Below are positions 52,989 to 61,195 of a stretch of DNA of 64,000 nt, one piece after another. A program made the position numbers and the translations under genes. The notes beneath the pieces were generated by a model that ran no database searches, was not told the DNA's origin, and saw nothing but the letters and a program-made list of their open reading frames with translations. The DNA comes from Candidatus Iainarchaeum sp. (GTDB lineage Archaea; B1Sed10-29; WALL01; JAGHAM01). The number at the start of each line of letters is the position of its first letter. Position 1 is the stretch's first letter. The stretch covers positions 1-64,000 of the forward strand of contig JAGHAM010000012.1 in assembly GCA_021161465.1 (NCBI GenBank), written 5' to 3'.

Positions 52989-53393
52989 TCAGGCCTTTTC
53001 AAACTTGTAGCCATAGTTTATAATACCGCTGTCACCATCTTCTGAAATTCTCCTGAATACCATCTTCACAGGCATGCCAATGCTAACTTCATCAGGCTTC
53101 ACACTAATTATCTGCGCGGTCAGCTTTGGCCCCTCATCCAGCTCTACCACAGCGAGCACGTAAGGCACTTCCATCTCAAAGCCCTCTTGCGGAACCCGAA
53201 CTACTGTGAATGAGTGGATTTTCCCTGTACCTTTCATCTTTTGCTCGACTATCTCTCCCTTCCTCCTACACTTTGGGCAGAAATCCCTTGGTGGGAAGAA
53301 GTGAGTTCCACAGGTTAAGCATTTGCTACCTATCAGCTGGTACCTCTGGGGATACCTTCTCCATACAAGGCTCAGACTTTTTCTGTGTGGCAT
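52989..53393 (-). CDS. DUF35 OB-fold protein of the thiolase/HMG-CoA synthase complex
   Basis: 134 residues. A rubredoxin-like zinc ribbon (KCLTCGTHFFPPRDFCPKCR) precedes an OB fold (GKIHSFTVVRVPQEGFEMEV, then PYVLAVVELDEGPKLTAQII). In archaea this protein bridges acetoacetyl-CoA thiolase and HMG-CoA synthase so that CoA intermediates are channelled. The stop of the thiolase gene abuts its ATG. Confidence 0.93.
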   Translation of the reverse strand: MPHRKSLSLVWRRYPQRYQLIGSKCLTCGTHFFPPRDFCPKCRRKGEIVEQKMKGTGKIHSFTVVRVPQEGFEMEVPYVLAVVELDEGPKLTAQIISVKPDEVSIGMPVKMVFRRISEDGDSGIINYGYKFEKA

Positions 53394-54560
53394 TTAGTTC
53401 CCCTCCTTTGAAAATATGTGTACTACGGCTGTCGCCCCTGTTCCACCAACATTATGGGTCAATGCGGTTTCTGCACCATCTACCTGTCGCTTTCCTGCTT
53501 CGCCGCGCAGCTGCTCCACTGCTTCAATTACTTGCTTTATACCAGTTGCTCCAACTGGATGTCCACAGGCTTTCAGGCCTCCAGAAGGGTTCACAGAGAT
53601 GTTGGAGTTGAGGTCAAACATGCCATCCTCCTCAGCCTTGCCCCCTTTCCCCTTTTCCACGAAGCCTAAATCCTCCACGGCACATATTTCCGCTATGGTA
53701 AAGCAATCGTGGACTTCTGCTATGTTGATGTCAGTGGGCTTTACGCCTGCCTGCTTCATGGCTTCACGCCCAGCAATCACACTTGACTTGAGAGTTGTTA
53801 AACTCTCTCTATCATGCAGGGCGAGTGTATCACTTGCCTGCGCGCTTCCTAAAACCCATATCGGGTCGTCACAATATTTTCTTGCGATTTTCTCACTTGC
53901 TAATACCACAGCTGCTGCGCCATCAGTTATGGGTGAACAGTCCAGCAATTTCAATGGGTCAGCAACTTTCGAGGAGCTCATCACCTGCTCCAGTGTTACG
54001 TCTCTCCTGTACTGGGCATTTGGGTTTAGCGAGCCATTGTGATGGTTTTTAACAGCTACTCTCGCCATCTGTTCCTCTGTGGTTCCATACTCATGCATGT
54101 GCCTTCTTGCTATAAGTGCATACAGTGCGGGGAAAGTTGCCCCAAAGAAAACTTCCCATTCCTGGTCAGCAGCCCCTCCTAATGCCAGGGAAGCCTGGGA
54201 TGTAAAAACATCAGTCATCTTCTCCACTCCACCAGCAACGACTATGTCATAATGGCCTCCAGCAATAGCCATGTAAGCTTCCCTGAATGCAGTGCCACCC
54301 GAAGCGCAGGCGTTCTCAACTCTTGTGCTTGGTATCGGGTTTAAACCCATGGAGTCAGCTATAAGCGCGCCTATGTGCTCCTGCCCAATCATCCTCCCAG
54401 CACTCATAGTTCCACCATAAACGGCTTGGATGTCGTTTCCGCTTATGTTTGCATCCTCAATGGCCTTTTTTCCAGCCTCAGCCATTAGGTCTCTGAAGCT
54501 TTTCTCCCAGTGCTCCCCAAACTTTGTCTGGCCGGCTCCTATAACAGCAACTTTTTGCAT
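53394..54560 (-). CDS. Acetyl-CoA acetyltransferase (acetoacetyl-CoA thiolase)
   Basis: 388 residues of thiolase fold. Nucleophile Cys85 in VENACASGGTAFREAYMAIA, then AEVHDCFTIAE and the final GLKACGHPVGATGIKQ. It condenses two acetyl-CoA to start the mevalonate pathway. AGGTGATA precedes the ATG. It lies between DUF35 and HMG-CoA synthase, the usual archaeal order. Confidence 0.94.
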   Translation of the reverse strand: MQKVAVIGAGQTKFGEHWEKSFRDLMAEAGKKAIEDANISGNDIQAVYGGTMSAGRMIGQEHIGALIADSMGLNPIPSTRVENACASGGTAFREAYMAIAGGHYDIVVAGGVEKMTDVFTSQASLALGGAADQEWEVFFGATFPALYALIARRHMHEYGTTEEQMARVAVKNHHNGSLNPNAQYRRDVTLEQVMSSSKVADPLKLLDCSPITDGAAAVVLASEKIARKYCDDPIWVLGSAQASDTLALHDRESLTTLKSSVIAGREAMKQAGVKPTDINIAEVHDCFTIAEICAVEDLGFVEKGKGGKAEEDGMFDLNSNISVNPSGGLKACGHPVGATGIKQVIEAVEQLRGEAGKRQVDGAETALTHNVGGTGATAVVHIFSKEGN

Positions 54561-54568
54561 ATTATCAC

Positions 54569-55600
54569 CTACATCCTTATTTTTCTCCTGTGCTTCGCAT
54601 ATTGACCGTAATTCAGGTATTCTCTCTTTTCAACATAACTTTTTACCGGGTGTTTGTTTTCCTTTTTCTTTATGACACGTATGGAGAATGAGTCACTTCC
54701 AGCCCCAGAGCCAAATGAGGTCATAAGAATCCTGTCACCTTCCTTTGCCTCATCCAGGACAGCAGCAAGGCCAAGGATACTGGCTCCAGAGTATGTGTTA
54801 CCTATCTCTGGGACGAGCAAACCGGGTGTTATTTTCTCCTTTGGAACTCCTAAAGTCTTAGCGGCCCTAAGCGGGAATTTTCCATTTGGCTGGTGAAGCA
54901 CGACGTAATCGTAATCATCTATGGTGGTCCCTGTTTTTTCAAGTAGCATTCTGGTTGCGCTTAAGACATGCTTAAAGTATGCAGGCTCACCTGTGAACCT
55001 TGCCCCATGTCTTGGGTATTCCTGCCCTGCTCTCCTCCAGAAGTCAGGGGTATCAGTGGTGAACGAGCAGGTTTCCTCTATCTCTGCCATCACATTCTCA
55101 CTGCCGATTATGTAAGCTGCCCCACCGGCCGCAGCTGTGTATTCCAGGGCATCACCTGGCCTACCTTGTGAGGTGTCAGCCCCTATTGCAAGACCGTATT
55201 TAATCATTCCACCCTTAACCATTCCAAGGCACGTTTGCATTGCGGCGGTTCCTGCCTTGCAGGCAAATTCATAATCTGCACTTGTCAGGTTTGGTGTCGC
55301 GCCTATGGCTTCTGCAACGACAGTCCCCGTTGGTTTTACAGCGTATGGATGTGACTCAGAGCCAACGTAGATTGCATCTAACTCCTGTGGGTTTATCCCC
55401 GCCATCTCGATTGCATTCAAGGAAGCGCTTACTGCTATGGTTGCAGCATCCTCATCAACATCAGGAACACTCTTCTCCCGTATCAGCAGGCCTTTCTTGT
55501 AGTCCTCAGGATTTTTCCCCCAGATTTTAGCTATTTCCTCAACTTTTATTCTGTATCTTGGGACGTAAGCGCCATAACCAACTATACCAAAGTGCTTCAT
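54569..55600 (-). CDS. hmgS: Hydroxymethylglutaryl-CoA synthase
   Basis: 343 residues. Catalytic Cys114 in [19 protein letters not shown], general-base region [16 protein letters not shown] (Glu83) and the His of [31 protein letters not shown] is the archaeal start. It forms HMG-CoA for isoprenoid lipid synthesis. It is followed by the thiolase and DUF35 genes and preceded by the regulator. Confidence 0.96.
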   Translation of the reverse strand: MKHFGIVGYGAYVPRYRIKVEEIAKIWGKNPEDYKKGLLIREKSVPDVDEDAATIAVSASLNAIEMAGINPQELDAIYVGSESHPYAVKPTGTVVAEAIGATPNLTSADYEFACKAGTAAMQTCLGMVKGGMIKYGLAIGADTSQGRPGDALEYTAAAGGAAYIIGSENVMAEIEETCSFTTDTPDFWRRAGQEYPRHGARFTGEPAYFKHVLSATRMLLEKTGTTIDDYDYVVLHQPNGKFPLRAAKTLGVPKEKITPGLLVPEIGNTYSGASILGLAAVLDEAKEGDRILMTSFGSGAGSDSFSIRVIKKKENKHPVKSYVEKREYLNYGQYAKHRRKIRM

Positions 55601-55683
55601 TTTATCAACCCTTTCACTCTAGTGCTTGAAGGAATGAGGTTTAATAAATCTTCTCACGACAATCGACTTAAAAACAACGCAGC

Positions 55684-56376
55684 TCACAGGTAGGTGTATC
55701 TCTTCAGCGCGTTTTTTATCTCTTCAATTGGCATGGTTGTTAATACTATTGGTACTTTCTCAACTTCCGAAATCTTCCTTGCAACCAGGTCATCCATCCT
55801 GTCCAGGCCCTGATACACTACGAGAGTTGGTTTAAATTTTGTAACACGTATTGCAACCATTGGGGACCTGCCCACACTGACTCTTGTAAATATTACAGCC
55901 CTGTTGGGTGTCGGGCCGTAAATCTTCGAGAACTCATCCACAGGGAGCTCAAGTATTGCCTTAAGTGAGTCGACTATGGAGTAACCAAGCAGGTTTGTTT
56001 CCTTTAGCCTCCTTTTATTTGTTATAACTTTGCCCTTTATTCTCTCAACAAACTTAGTTGACGACAGTGGCTCTGGAAACTCGTATGCCTCAAATATGTC
56101 TGCTGGTGGCTTCTCGCCCTCAATCCTCTTGGCTACTGTTCCTCCTCTCCTTTTGTCTATGTCCACTATTGCGTCTATAAATCTTCTTATTATGTTTATG
56201 CCCGGGCTTTTCCTTCTGTTGCCTTCGTAATCACTTATGGTTGAGGGAGTAATCTTCAGGTAGTCAGCCAGCTCTGTCTGGGTTATCCCAAATATTTCCC
56301 TCCATTTCTTCATGGCTGCTCCCGGGTTTTTTGCCAGTGTTATTTCCCCAGCAATTTTTTGCTTTATGAGTCGCAT
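55684..56376 (-). CDS. XRE-type HTH regulator of the HMG-CoA synthase cluster (COG1709-like)
   Basis: 230 residues. An N-terminal helix-turn-helix (KKWREIFGITQTELADYLKI, TPSTISDYEGNRRKSPGINI) is followed by a conserved C-terminal domain (NRAVIFTRVSVGRSPMVAIR, VYQGLDRMDDLVARKISEVE). This protein is commonly found upstream of archaeal HMG-CoA synthase and may control mevalonate flux; its ligand is unknown. The ATG is about 27 bases from a TATA-like GATATTTAAAG, so it is likely leaderless. Confidence 0.85.
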   Translation of the reverse strand: MRLIKQKIAGEITLAKNPGAAMKKWREIFGITQTELADYLKITPSTISDYEGNRRKSPGINIIRRFIDAIVDIDKRRGGTVAKRIEGEKPPADIFEAYEFPEPLSSTKFVERIKGKVITNKRRLKETNLLGYSIVDSLKAILELPVDEFSKIYGPTPNRAVIFTRVSVGRSPMVAIRVTKFKPTLVVYQGLDRMDDLVARKISEVEKVPIVLTTMPIEEIKNALKRYTYL

Positions 56377-56416
56377 ATGCTTTTAATGGCCCGGGTTCTT
56401 TAAATATCTATCGAAA

Positions 56417-56434
56417 TGACATTCGTCAATTGAC
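56417..56434 (-). promoter_or_regulatory. Candidate operator upstream of the regulator
   Basis: The plus strand reads TGAC-ATTC-GTCA-AT-TGAC, three half-sites of which the last two form the perfect palindrome GTCAATTGAC (56425-56434). It lies just upstream of the regulator's TATA region, where a self-acting HTH dimer could bind. Confidence 0.35.
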
Positions 56435-56435
56435 T

Positions 56436-56888
56436 TTATTTAACTATTTTAACCATGAATGGCTCCATGGTTGAGTAGTTCCCGGTGCTGAAAATAAACG
56501 CGCCAGTTGCATCTCCAAGGGAGGCATTCCCACTGATTGTTATGTTGATAGATGTCTCCTTTGTCTTTCTTGGAAGGATTTCCTTTACCAGTTGCCCAGA
56601 GCTCTTAAAGACCTCTGACTTTGCAAGTTCCATCCTTATGTTTTCTACTGGTTCATCACCAAGGTTGGTTATCAATATGTTTGATATTATCACCTGCCCG
56701 GGTGTCGCCTCTGACGGCACTGATACCTCTATATCAACTGGCTTTTGCTGGATAGGAGGCGGTGTTATTGGCTCCTGTATAAACAGTGGAAGTAAACCTA
56801 TGAAGAAGATTATAGCAACAAAGGCCATGACTATTATGCAGCTTATAGTTATGATATCAACAGCCATTTTCTTCGGTATTTGAAGCAT
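56436..56888 (-). CDS. Membrane-anchored CARDB-like protein
   Basis: 150 residues. One N-terminal membrane span (IITISCIIVMAFVAIIFFIG), a Pro-rich linker (EPITPPPIQQKP), then a single immunoglobulin-like domain (VDIEVSVPSEATPGQVIISN, ITNLGDEPVENIRMEL, SINITISGNASLGDATGAF) like CARDB modules that extend from archaeal cell surfaces. Function unknown. It ends next to the regulator's upstream region. Confidence 0.65.
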   Translation of the reverse strand: MLQIPKKMAVDIITISCIIVMAFVAIIFFIGLLPLFIQEPITPPPIQQKPVDIEVSVPSEATPGQVIISNILITNLGDEPVENIRMELAKSEVFKSSGQLVKEILPRKTKETSINITISGNASLGDATGAFIFSTGNYSTMEPFMVKIVK

Positions 56889-56955
56889 TCCTTACCACCG
56901 ATTAATTTAAATACCTAAGTCCCATTACAATAGTTTAGTATAAAAAGGTGCTGGG

Positions 56956-57612
56956 ATGCCTGAGAAGCCAAAGATACTTGAAGCGGTTTCCGAGATGATA
57001 GCCCAGGGGTTATCAGACGAGGAAATAATAGAAAACCTGAGGTCTGTTGGCCTTAGCGATGACCAGATAAAGAAAATAATGGAAGCTGCCAACAAGGATG
57101 TTTATGCCAGGTTTAAAAGGGATATGGGCAAGTTCCTGGAAGAGCGGCTAAAGAAGAATGCTCCCATGATTGAGAAGATAGTTGATGATTATCTTGAGAG
57201 GAAGAGGGACGATATCAAGAAGGACCTAAGCAGGGAGTCCCAGGAGATAGTTGGTGAGTTAGCTAAAGAAGTGAATGAAAAGACGCGGGACATGGAGCTA
57301 ACTGTTAAGAAAATTAGGGAAGAGAACCTGCAGATGAGGAAGAGCCAGCAGCTTAACCGGTCAGATATAGACTTATTGCTTAAAGGACCGTTCAAGCTCA
57401 GGATGGCAATTTCTGTGACGTCTTTGCTTATTGCAATTATTGTTGTTGGCTTTGACATATTCTATATGCTCCCGGGCGTCTCAAGCAGGTTAGCGGCTTC
57501 GGATCTTACAGGTGCTGCAGTTGAGGCGATAATCGCCACAGCACTCATTGGCTTCTCCATATCTGCACTGGCTGTATGTGTTTATTTCAGCGGAAGACCA
57601 GGGAGAGGATGA
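56956..57612 (+). CDS. Coiled-coil membrane protein, family not recognised
   Basis: 218 residues. Residues 1-50 form a small helical domain of UBA-like pattern (AVSEMIAQGLSDEEIIENLR, SVGLSDDQIKKIMEA). A long charged coiled coil follows (about 55-135), then two membrane spans near 150-170 and 185-210 (MAISVTSLLIAIIVVGFDIF, AIIATALIGFSISALAVCVY). The stop overlaps the Sua5 start (ATGATGA). The combination suggests a membrane-tethered scaffold; this is a guess. Confidence 0.6.
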   Translation: MPEKPKILEAVSEMIAQGLSDEEIIENLRSVGLSDDQIKKIMEAANKDVYARFKRDMGKFLEERLKKNAPMIEKIVDDYLERKRDDIKKDLSRESQEIVGELAKEVNEKTRDMELTVKKIREENLQMRKSQQLNRSDIDLLLKGPFKLRMAISVTSLLIAIIVVGFDIFYMLPGVSSRLAASDLTGAAVEAIIATALIGFSISALAVCVYFSGRPGRG

Positions 57613-58226
57613 TGGAGCTTGTAAGCGTTGCTGTTGATGGCGAAGACGACATACTCAAAAAGGCAGTGGAAACCTTAAACATAGGCAAAGTTATAGTTTA
57701 CCCAACTGATACTGTTTATGGTGTTGGAGCGGATGCAACCAGTGAGAAAGCCGTTGGACAGGTTTTTGAACTTAAGGGCAAGCCCAGTGGCGAGCCAATA
57801 AGCGTATTGGTCTCCGATTTCGCTATGCTTGAGGAATATGCGCGCCTGGACACCAAACAGCTGGATTTGGCACGTGAGTTGCTACCAGGCAGGGTTACTG
57901 TGGTTCTTGATGCCAAAGGCCTTGCTAAGAACCTTTCCATGGATGGCTCAATAGGATTCCGGATTCCAGTGAGCCCCTTTTGCATAAGTTTGGTTGAGGA
58001 GTTTGGAAAGCCAATCACAACCACAAGCGCGAACCCTTCAGGCAAGAGCCCCGCCTCTTCTATTGAGGTAGCAGTAAGGTACTTCGGCGACAGGGTAGCA
58101 CTCTACATAGACTATGGAGAGCAGCTTTTCTCGCCCTCGACCGTGGTTGACCTGCGTGAAAAACCAAAAATACTGCGCGAAGGCTCTGATATCGGCAGGG
58201 TAAAACAGGTCTTAGGTTCACTCTAG
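57609..58226 (+). CDS. sua5: Threonylcarbamoyl-AMP synthase (Sua5/YrdC family)
   Basis: 205 residues: KVIVYPTDTVYGVGADATSE, VFELKGKPSGEPISVLVSDF, LLPGRVTVVLDAKG, SIGFRIPVSPFCISLVEEFG and TTSANPSGKSPASSI. It makes threonylcarbamoyl-AMP for t6A37 of tRNA. It is a YrdC-domain-only form without the Sua5 C-terminal domain. GGGAGAGG precedes ATG 57609; ATG 57612 is an alternative. The end overlaps the convergent ATPase gene by 9 bases. Confidence 0.93.
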   Translation: MMELVSVAVDGEDDILKKAVETLNIGKVIVYPTDTVYGVGADATSEKAVGQVFELKGKPSGEPISVLVSDFAMLEEYARLDTKQLDLARELLPGRVTVVLDAKGLAKNLSMDGSIGFRIPVSPFCISLVEEFGKPITTTSANPSGKSPASSIEVAVRYFGDRVALYIDYGEQLFSPSTVVDLREKPKILREGSDIGRVKQVLGSL

Positions 58227-59438
58227 AAACCACTCGTGTGCTGGTTTAATTGTTATACCTTCTATTTCTGCTCTCGCGGACCTAGAGAGAAGCACTCCAG
58301 AGCCAGCCCCAAACTTTTTCATAAATACTCTCAACGGTTTTAGGTCTTTCTTTGAGATTTCCTTCTTAAACTTGACTTCCACAGGTAGGGGTTTTTCTTC
58401 TTTTATCACAAAGTCAACCTCCTTGCCTGTTGATGTTCTCCAAAAAAATTTAATTCTAGGGTCAAGTGCAACTGAGTTTTCAACATTTTTTGGAATACTC
58501 TGCGTGGTCCCAAGTAATGAGAAACAGGGGGCCGCAGGATATGCTTTTTTCAACTTCCTTTCAGATGCTATGAAACTCCCTGAGTAATTGTATACCTTCT
58601 TTATCATATTGGAGTAAGACAGATACCGTACATATCTTTCAACAGTTCGTTCGTTTAGAGAGAAGCTTTTAGCTATGCTCTTGTATTCCAGAAGCATTCC
58701 CGGGTTCTCTACTATTGCCATAAATATCGTTCTGAGCTTTTCGGGGTTGTCTATTGCAAATAATGTTGGTATATCTCCAAGAATCACCTTATTAACTATA
58801 CTTTCTAGGTACAGGCGGCTGAATTCATCATCTTCATTGACTATCTCTATGAAATTTCTCTTAAGGTAGTAAAGGAATTCAGATTCCAATTCTGAAGGGA
58901 ACATTTTTGGATTTTTGGTCAAGTGCTCTTTATCTCTAAACTCAAGGAATTCCTTGAAAGATAATATTGGAAGCTCAAGTGTTATTATCCTACCAGCTAG
59001 TGATTCCTTTGATTCCCTTATAAACAGTGATTGGGAACCAGAAACCACAAATTTTAGGTTAGGGTATGTATCATAGTATATCTTTATCTGGGTTGCCCAT
59101 TCTCTGAGTTTTTGGATTTCGTCAAGGAATAGATAAACTCTATCCTTTCCCAGGTCTACACCTGTTGTTCCTAAGTATTCTGTGATTACTTCTTCAAGAC
59201 TATTCACGGATTCGTCGAATGTGAAGTACAGTACGTTCCTCCTTGGGACTCCTTTGTCAATTAGGTGGTCCATGAGTTGCTGCATGAGGACTGTTTTTCC
59301 AGTTCTCCTCAAACCAACAATCCCAACTATAGGCCGTTTTTCAAGAAATTTGACAAGTCTCTGGAATAATACTCTTTTCTTTTCATATCCATATTTGAAT
59401 CCTGGTTTCCAGTGCTTATTTATGATGTCAAGTTTCAT
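58218..59438 (-). CDS. AAA ATPase with DUF4143 C-terminal domain
   Basis: 406 residues: Walker A IVGLRRTGKTVLMQQ, Walker B VYLFLDEIQKLREWATQIKI, sensor-like FVVSGSQSLFIRESKESLAG, GRIITLELPILSFKEFLEF, and a C-terminal part with FFWRTSTGKEVDFVIKEEK and PVEVKFKKEISKKDLKPL, a PD-(D/E)XK-like core. It is related in type to the ATPase at 33.65 kb but not a close copy. AT-rich, next to the cassette array, so probably part of a mobile region. Confidence 0.85.
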   Translation of the reverse strand: MKLDIINKHWKPGFKYGYEKKRVLFQRLVKFLEKRPIVGIVGLRRTGKTVLMQQLMDHLIDKGVPRRNVLYFTFDESVNSLEEVITEYLGTTGVDLGKDRVYLFLDEIQKLREWATQIKIYYDTYPNLKFVVSGSQSLFIRESKESLAGRIITLELPILSFKEFLEFRDKEHLTKNPKMFPSELESEFLYYLKRNFIEIVNEDDEFSRLYLESIVNKVILGDIPTLFAIDNPEKLRTIFMAIVENPGMLLEYKSIAKSFSLNERTVERYVRYLSYSNMIKKVYNYSGSFIASERKLKKAYPAAPCFSLLGTTQSIPKNVENSVALDPRIKFFWRTSTGKEVDFVIKEEKPLPVEVKFKKEISKKDLKPLRVFMKKFGAGSGVLLSRSARAEIEGITIKPAHEWFLE

Positions 59439-59637
59439 GAATCTTATGTGTTCTTTCTTATTTTTAAATTTAACTACACTACAATGTCATTATTACCATA
59501 AAATAATGATATTATGTTATCATTAGTACAGAATTCAACCCCCCATATTCGTTATGAGGGTTCCCAACTTTTAGTTTAGGCACGAAAACTCAAAAATTTT
59601 CCTTCGGAACCTTGCACTAAATTTTTGCCCTTCGGGA

Positions 59638-59728
59638 ATATAACAGCGATTAAGAGGTTTCGCTCGGTTGCACCTTGCTCCACCCCAATCCTGCTATGCA
59701 GGACTTCGTTAAATCGCAAACGTTAAAT
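59638..59728 (+). other. attC-like site 1
   Basis: Left box ATATAAC (59638-59644), then GCGATT (59646-59651) pairing with AATCGC (59712-59717), with AAGAGG against CTTCGTT and bulged bases. Right box GTTAAAT (59722-59728) fits GTTRRRY. 91 bases. The gap from the AAA ATPase to this site (59439-59637) holds no gene; CAAAAATTT (59591-59599) and AAATTTTTG (59619-59627) form a further palindrome there. Confidence 0.6.
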
Positions 59729-59787
59729 GAAATAAATTTTCAAAAATTAATGATACTTTTATTAACCTTCACTGCTAATTTGTGATT

Positions 59788-60144
59788 ATGAAACCACAAA
59801 TTAAAGCAATTTATATTGCAGTTCAGGATATGGATAGAGCGGTAAAATTCTATGAAGACATTTTTGATGTCAAAGTTTCTTCAAAAGATGAAAGAATGAG
59901 TTCATTTGAGTTTGAGAACATTACCTTCCTTCTTTATAATCCTAAAATTGATAATGAGACAATTTCCAGTGGCAATAATGTTGTTCCAAATATCCAAGTT
60001 CAAGATATTAATAAAATGTTGGAATTAATTAAAAGTAAAAATTGTGAAATTGTCTTGCCATTGGAAAAGATTGGGAAATATCATCTTTTTCAAGCAAAAG
60101 ATACGGAAGGTAATGTTATAGAATTTTACCAGATTCTAGAATAA
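59788..60144 (+). CDS. VOC (glyoxalase/bleomycin-resistance fold) family protein, cassette gene
   Basis: 118 residues from ATG 59788; GTG 59782 is an alternative. The beta-alpha-beta-beta-beta module repeats: IKAIYIAVQDMDRAVKFYED then NVVPNIQVQDINKMLELIKS, ending KDTEGNVIEFYQI with the usual metal-ligand Glu. Members include lyases, dioxygenases and drug-binding proteins; the substrate is unknown. It is AT-rich and bacterial in style, bounded by attC-like sites, as expected for a captured cassette. Confidence 0.85.
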   Translation: MKPQIKAIYIAVQDMDRAVKFYEDIFDVKVSSKDERMSSFEFENITFLLYNPKIDNETISSGNNVVPNIQVQDINKMLELIKSKNCEIVLPLEKIGKYHLFQAKDTEGNVIEFYQILE

Positions 60145-60309
60145 TTTTTGAAAATTTACTCTGTGACTATAAGGTTAAATGGTTTCCTTTCGGAAGAATT
60201 GTTGGAAGTTGTGAAGGGATGTACTTTGTAACATTTTGGGGTCAAATACTTCCATGAATTATTGGCGGCGGAACTCTTCGCCTGCTCTCGCAGACTTGCC
60301 CTTCGGGTC

Positions 60310-60394
60310 TGCTAACAGGCGGATATGTAGCTCGCTTACGCTCGCCCAAATTTACCCTAATGGGCAAACTTCACATATCCCCAAAACGTTAAGC
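60310..60394 (+). other. attC-like site 2
   Basis: Left box TGCTAAC (60310-60316); GGATATGT (60321-60328) pairs exactly with ACATATCC (60373-60380); a bulged C at 60372; inner GCCCA/TGGGC; right box GTTAAGC (60388-60394) fits GTTRRRY. 85 bases. It follows the VOC gene; the rest of the 60145-60448 gap holds no other gene. Confidence 0.68.
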
Positions 60395-60448
60395 AACATA
60401 CTACTCTGCGATTTTGCTGAGAAATAGATTTAAAGGATGGGATAGAAT

Positions 60449-60826
60449 ATGAATATGATGAATAAAGCAGCGATTAAAGAATTTTTGAAACCAGATTGGA
60501 AAAAGATCGTTTTAACTGTATTTCTATTATGGCTTCCTTTTTGTGAGGAGCAAATACCTTTTGGAGGTCATCCAACTTTAGTCTGGTATCGTGTCGTTGA
60601 TAGACTCTTCGGGTTTTTAGCAAAACCTTTATGTTCTATGTTTTATCCCACTGATACTTATTGTTATTTATACTCCGCAGGACCTATTCAAATTTTCCAA
60701 TCACAAATCCCACAATATCACTTATTATTACTCCTAACCTTAATTGTAGTTGAAATTATTAGTGTTTATTTATTCACCTGCTTAATAATCTTCACTTATG
60801 ACAAATTCAGAGCTAAAAAACAATAA
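60449..60826 (+). CDS. Small membrane protein, cassette gene
   Basis: 125 residues from ATG 60449. Two hydrophobic spans, IVLTVFLLWLPFCEEQIPFG (about 21-40) and YHLLLLLTLIVVEIISVYLF (about 90-110), with a Cys-containing loop between (LCSMFYPTDTYCYLYSAGPI). It ends KFRAKKQ. I recognise no family. Small orphan membrane proteins are frequent in integron cassettes. Confidence 0.75.
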   Translation: MNMMNKAAIKEFLKPDWKKIVLTVFLLWLPFCEEQIPFGGHPTLVWYRVVDRLFGFLAKPLCSMFYPTDTYCYLYSAGPIQIFQSQIPQYHLLLLLTLIVVEIISVYLFTCLIIFTYDKFRAKKQ

Positions 60827-60853
60827 TCGCAAAATCGCCTGCGTCATACGATC

Positions 60854-60966
60854 GTCTAACAGCGGATAAAAGGCTTCGCTACGCTCCGCCCAAATTGCCT
60901 TCCTGTCTGCCGTGCTGGGCACGGCACAGGCAGGCGGCAACTTCTTTTATCCCCAAAACGTTATAC
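60854..60966 (+). other. attC-like site 3
   Basis: Left box GTCTAAC (60854-60860) fits RYYYAAC exactly; GGATAAAAG (60864-60872) pairs exactly with CTTTTATCC (60944-60952); a central hairpin TGCCGTGC-TGG-GCACGGCA inside TTGCC/GGCAA; right box GTTATAC (60960-60966), one change from GTTRRRY. 113 bases. It is the best of the three sites. Confidence 0.72.
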
Positions 60967-61195
60967 CAACTATAAGTTAACAGAACCAAGATACCATAGA
61001 TTTTTATATCTTAAGGGTCAAAGATAAAAAATGGGATTTGTTCTTATGGGTAATGACGTAGGCTTCGATGTGTTTCCTACTTCTTGTTGTTAGAGTTTTT
61101 TATGCACATTTAAACGAGTTTTTGAGGTCTTAGTATGAAAGAGGTGAAATTTATGGATAAAAACTTAAGGGGCGATTATCGGTGCCCTTGGCGTA
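60967..61195 (+). other. Intergenic stretch between the cassette array and cysK
   Basis: No supported gene. A short frame from ATG 61153 (MDKNLRGDYRCPWRIGYNW) ends after 19 codons and is out of frame with cysK. GAGGTGAAATTT at 61141 looks like a ribosome-binding site for it. No fourth attC-like site is seen. Confidence 0.5.

Larger units (their letters stand above)
59638..60966 (+). mobile_element. Integron-like cassette array (three attC-like sites, two gene cassettes, no integrase in view)
   Basis: Three sites share the integron attC plan: a left TAAC box, an inverted repeat of 6-9 bp with unpaired bases, a variable hairpin and a right GTTA box. All point the same way. Two small plus-strand genes lie between them in the gene-then-attC order of integron cassettes: 59723-60388 (666 bp) and 60389-60960 (572 bp), if exchange occurs at G/TT. 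Sites 2 and 3 share the 16-mer TATCCCCAAAACGTTA. No tyrosine recombinase is found in the window, so this is a CALIN-type cluster or the tail of a longer array. Confidence 0.7.

Noticed and set aside
58218-59438. The minus-strand AAA ATPase as a cassette ending at attC-like site 1
   Set aside because: It overlaps sua5 by 9 bases at its other end, leaving no room for a left recombination site.
59700-61000. CRISPR array
   Set aside because: The repeats in this stretch are long, differ from each other, and are spaced by genes. No regular repeat-spacer pattern or cas gene is present anywhere in the window.
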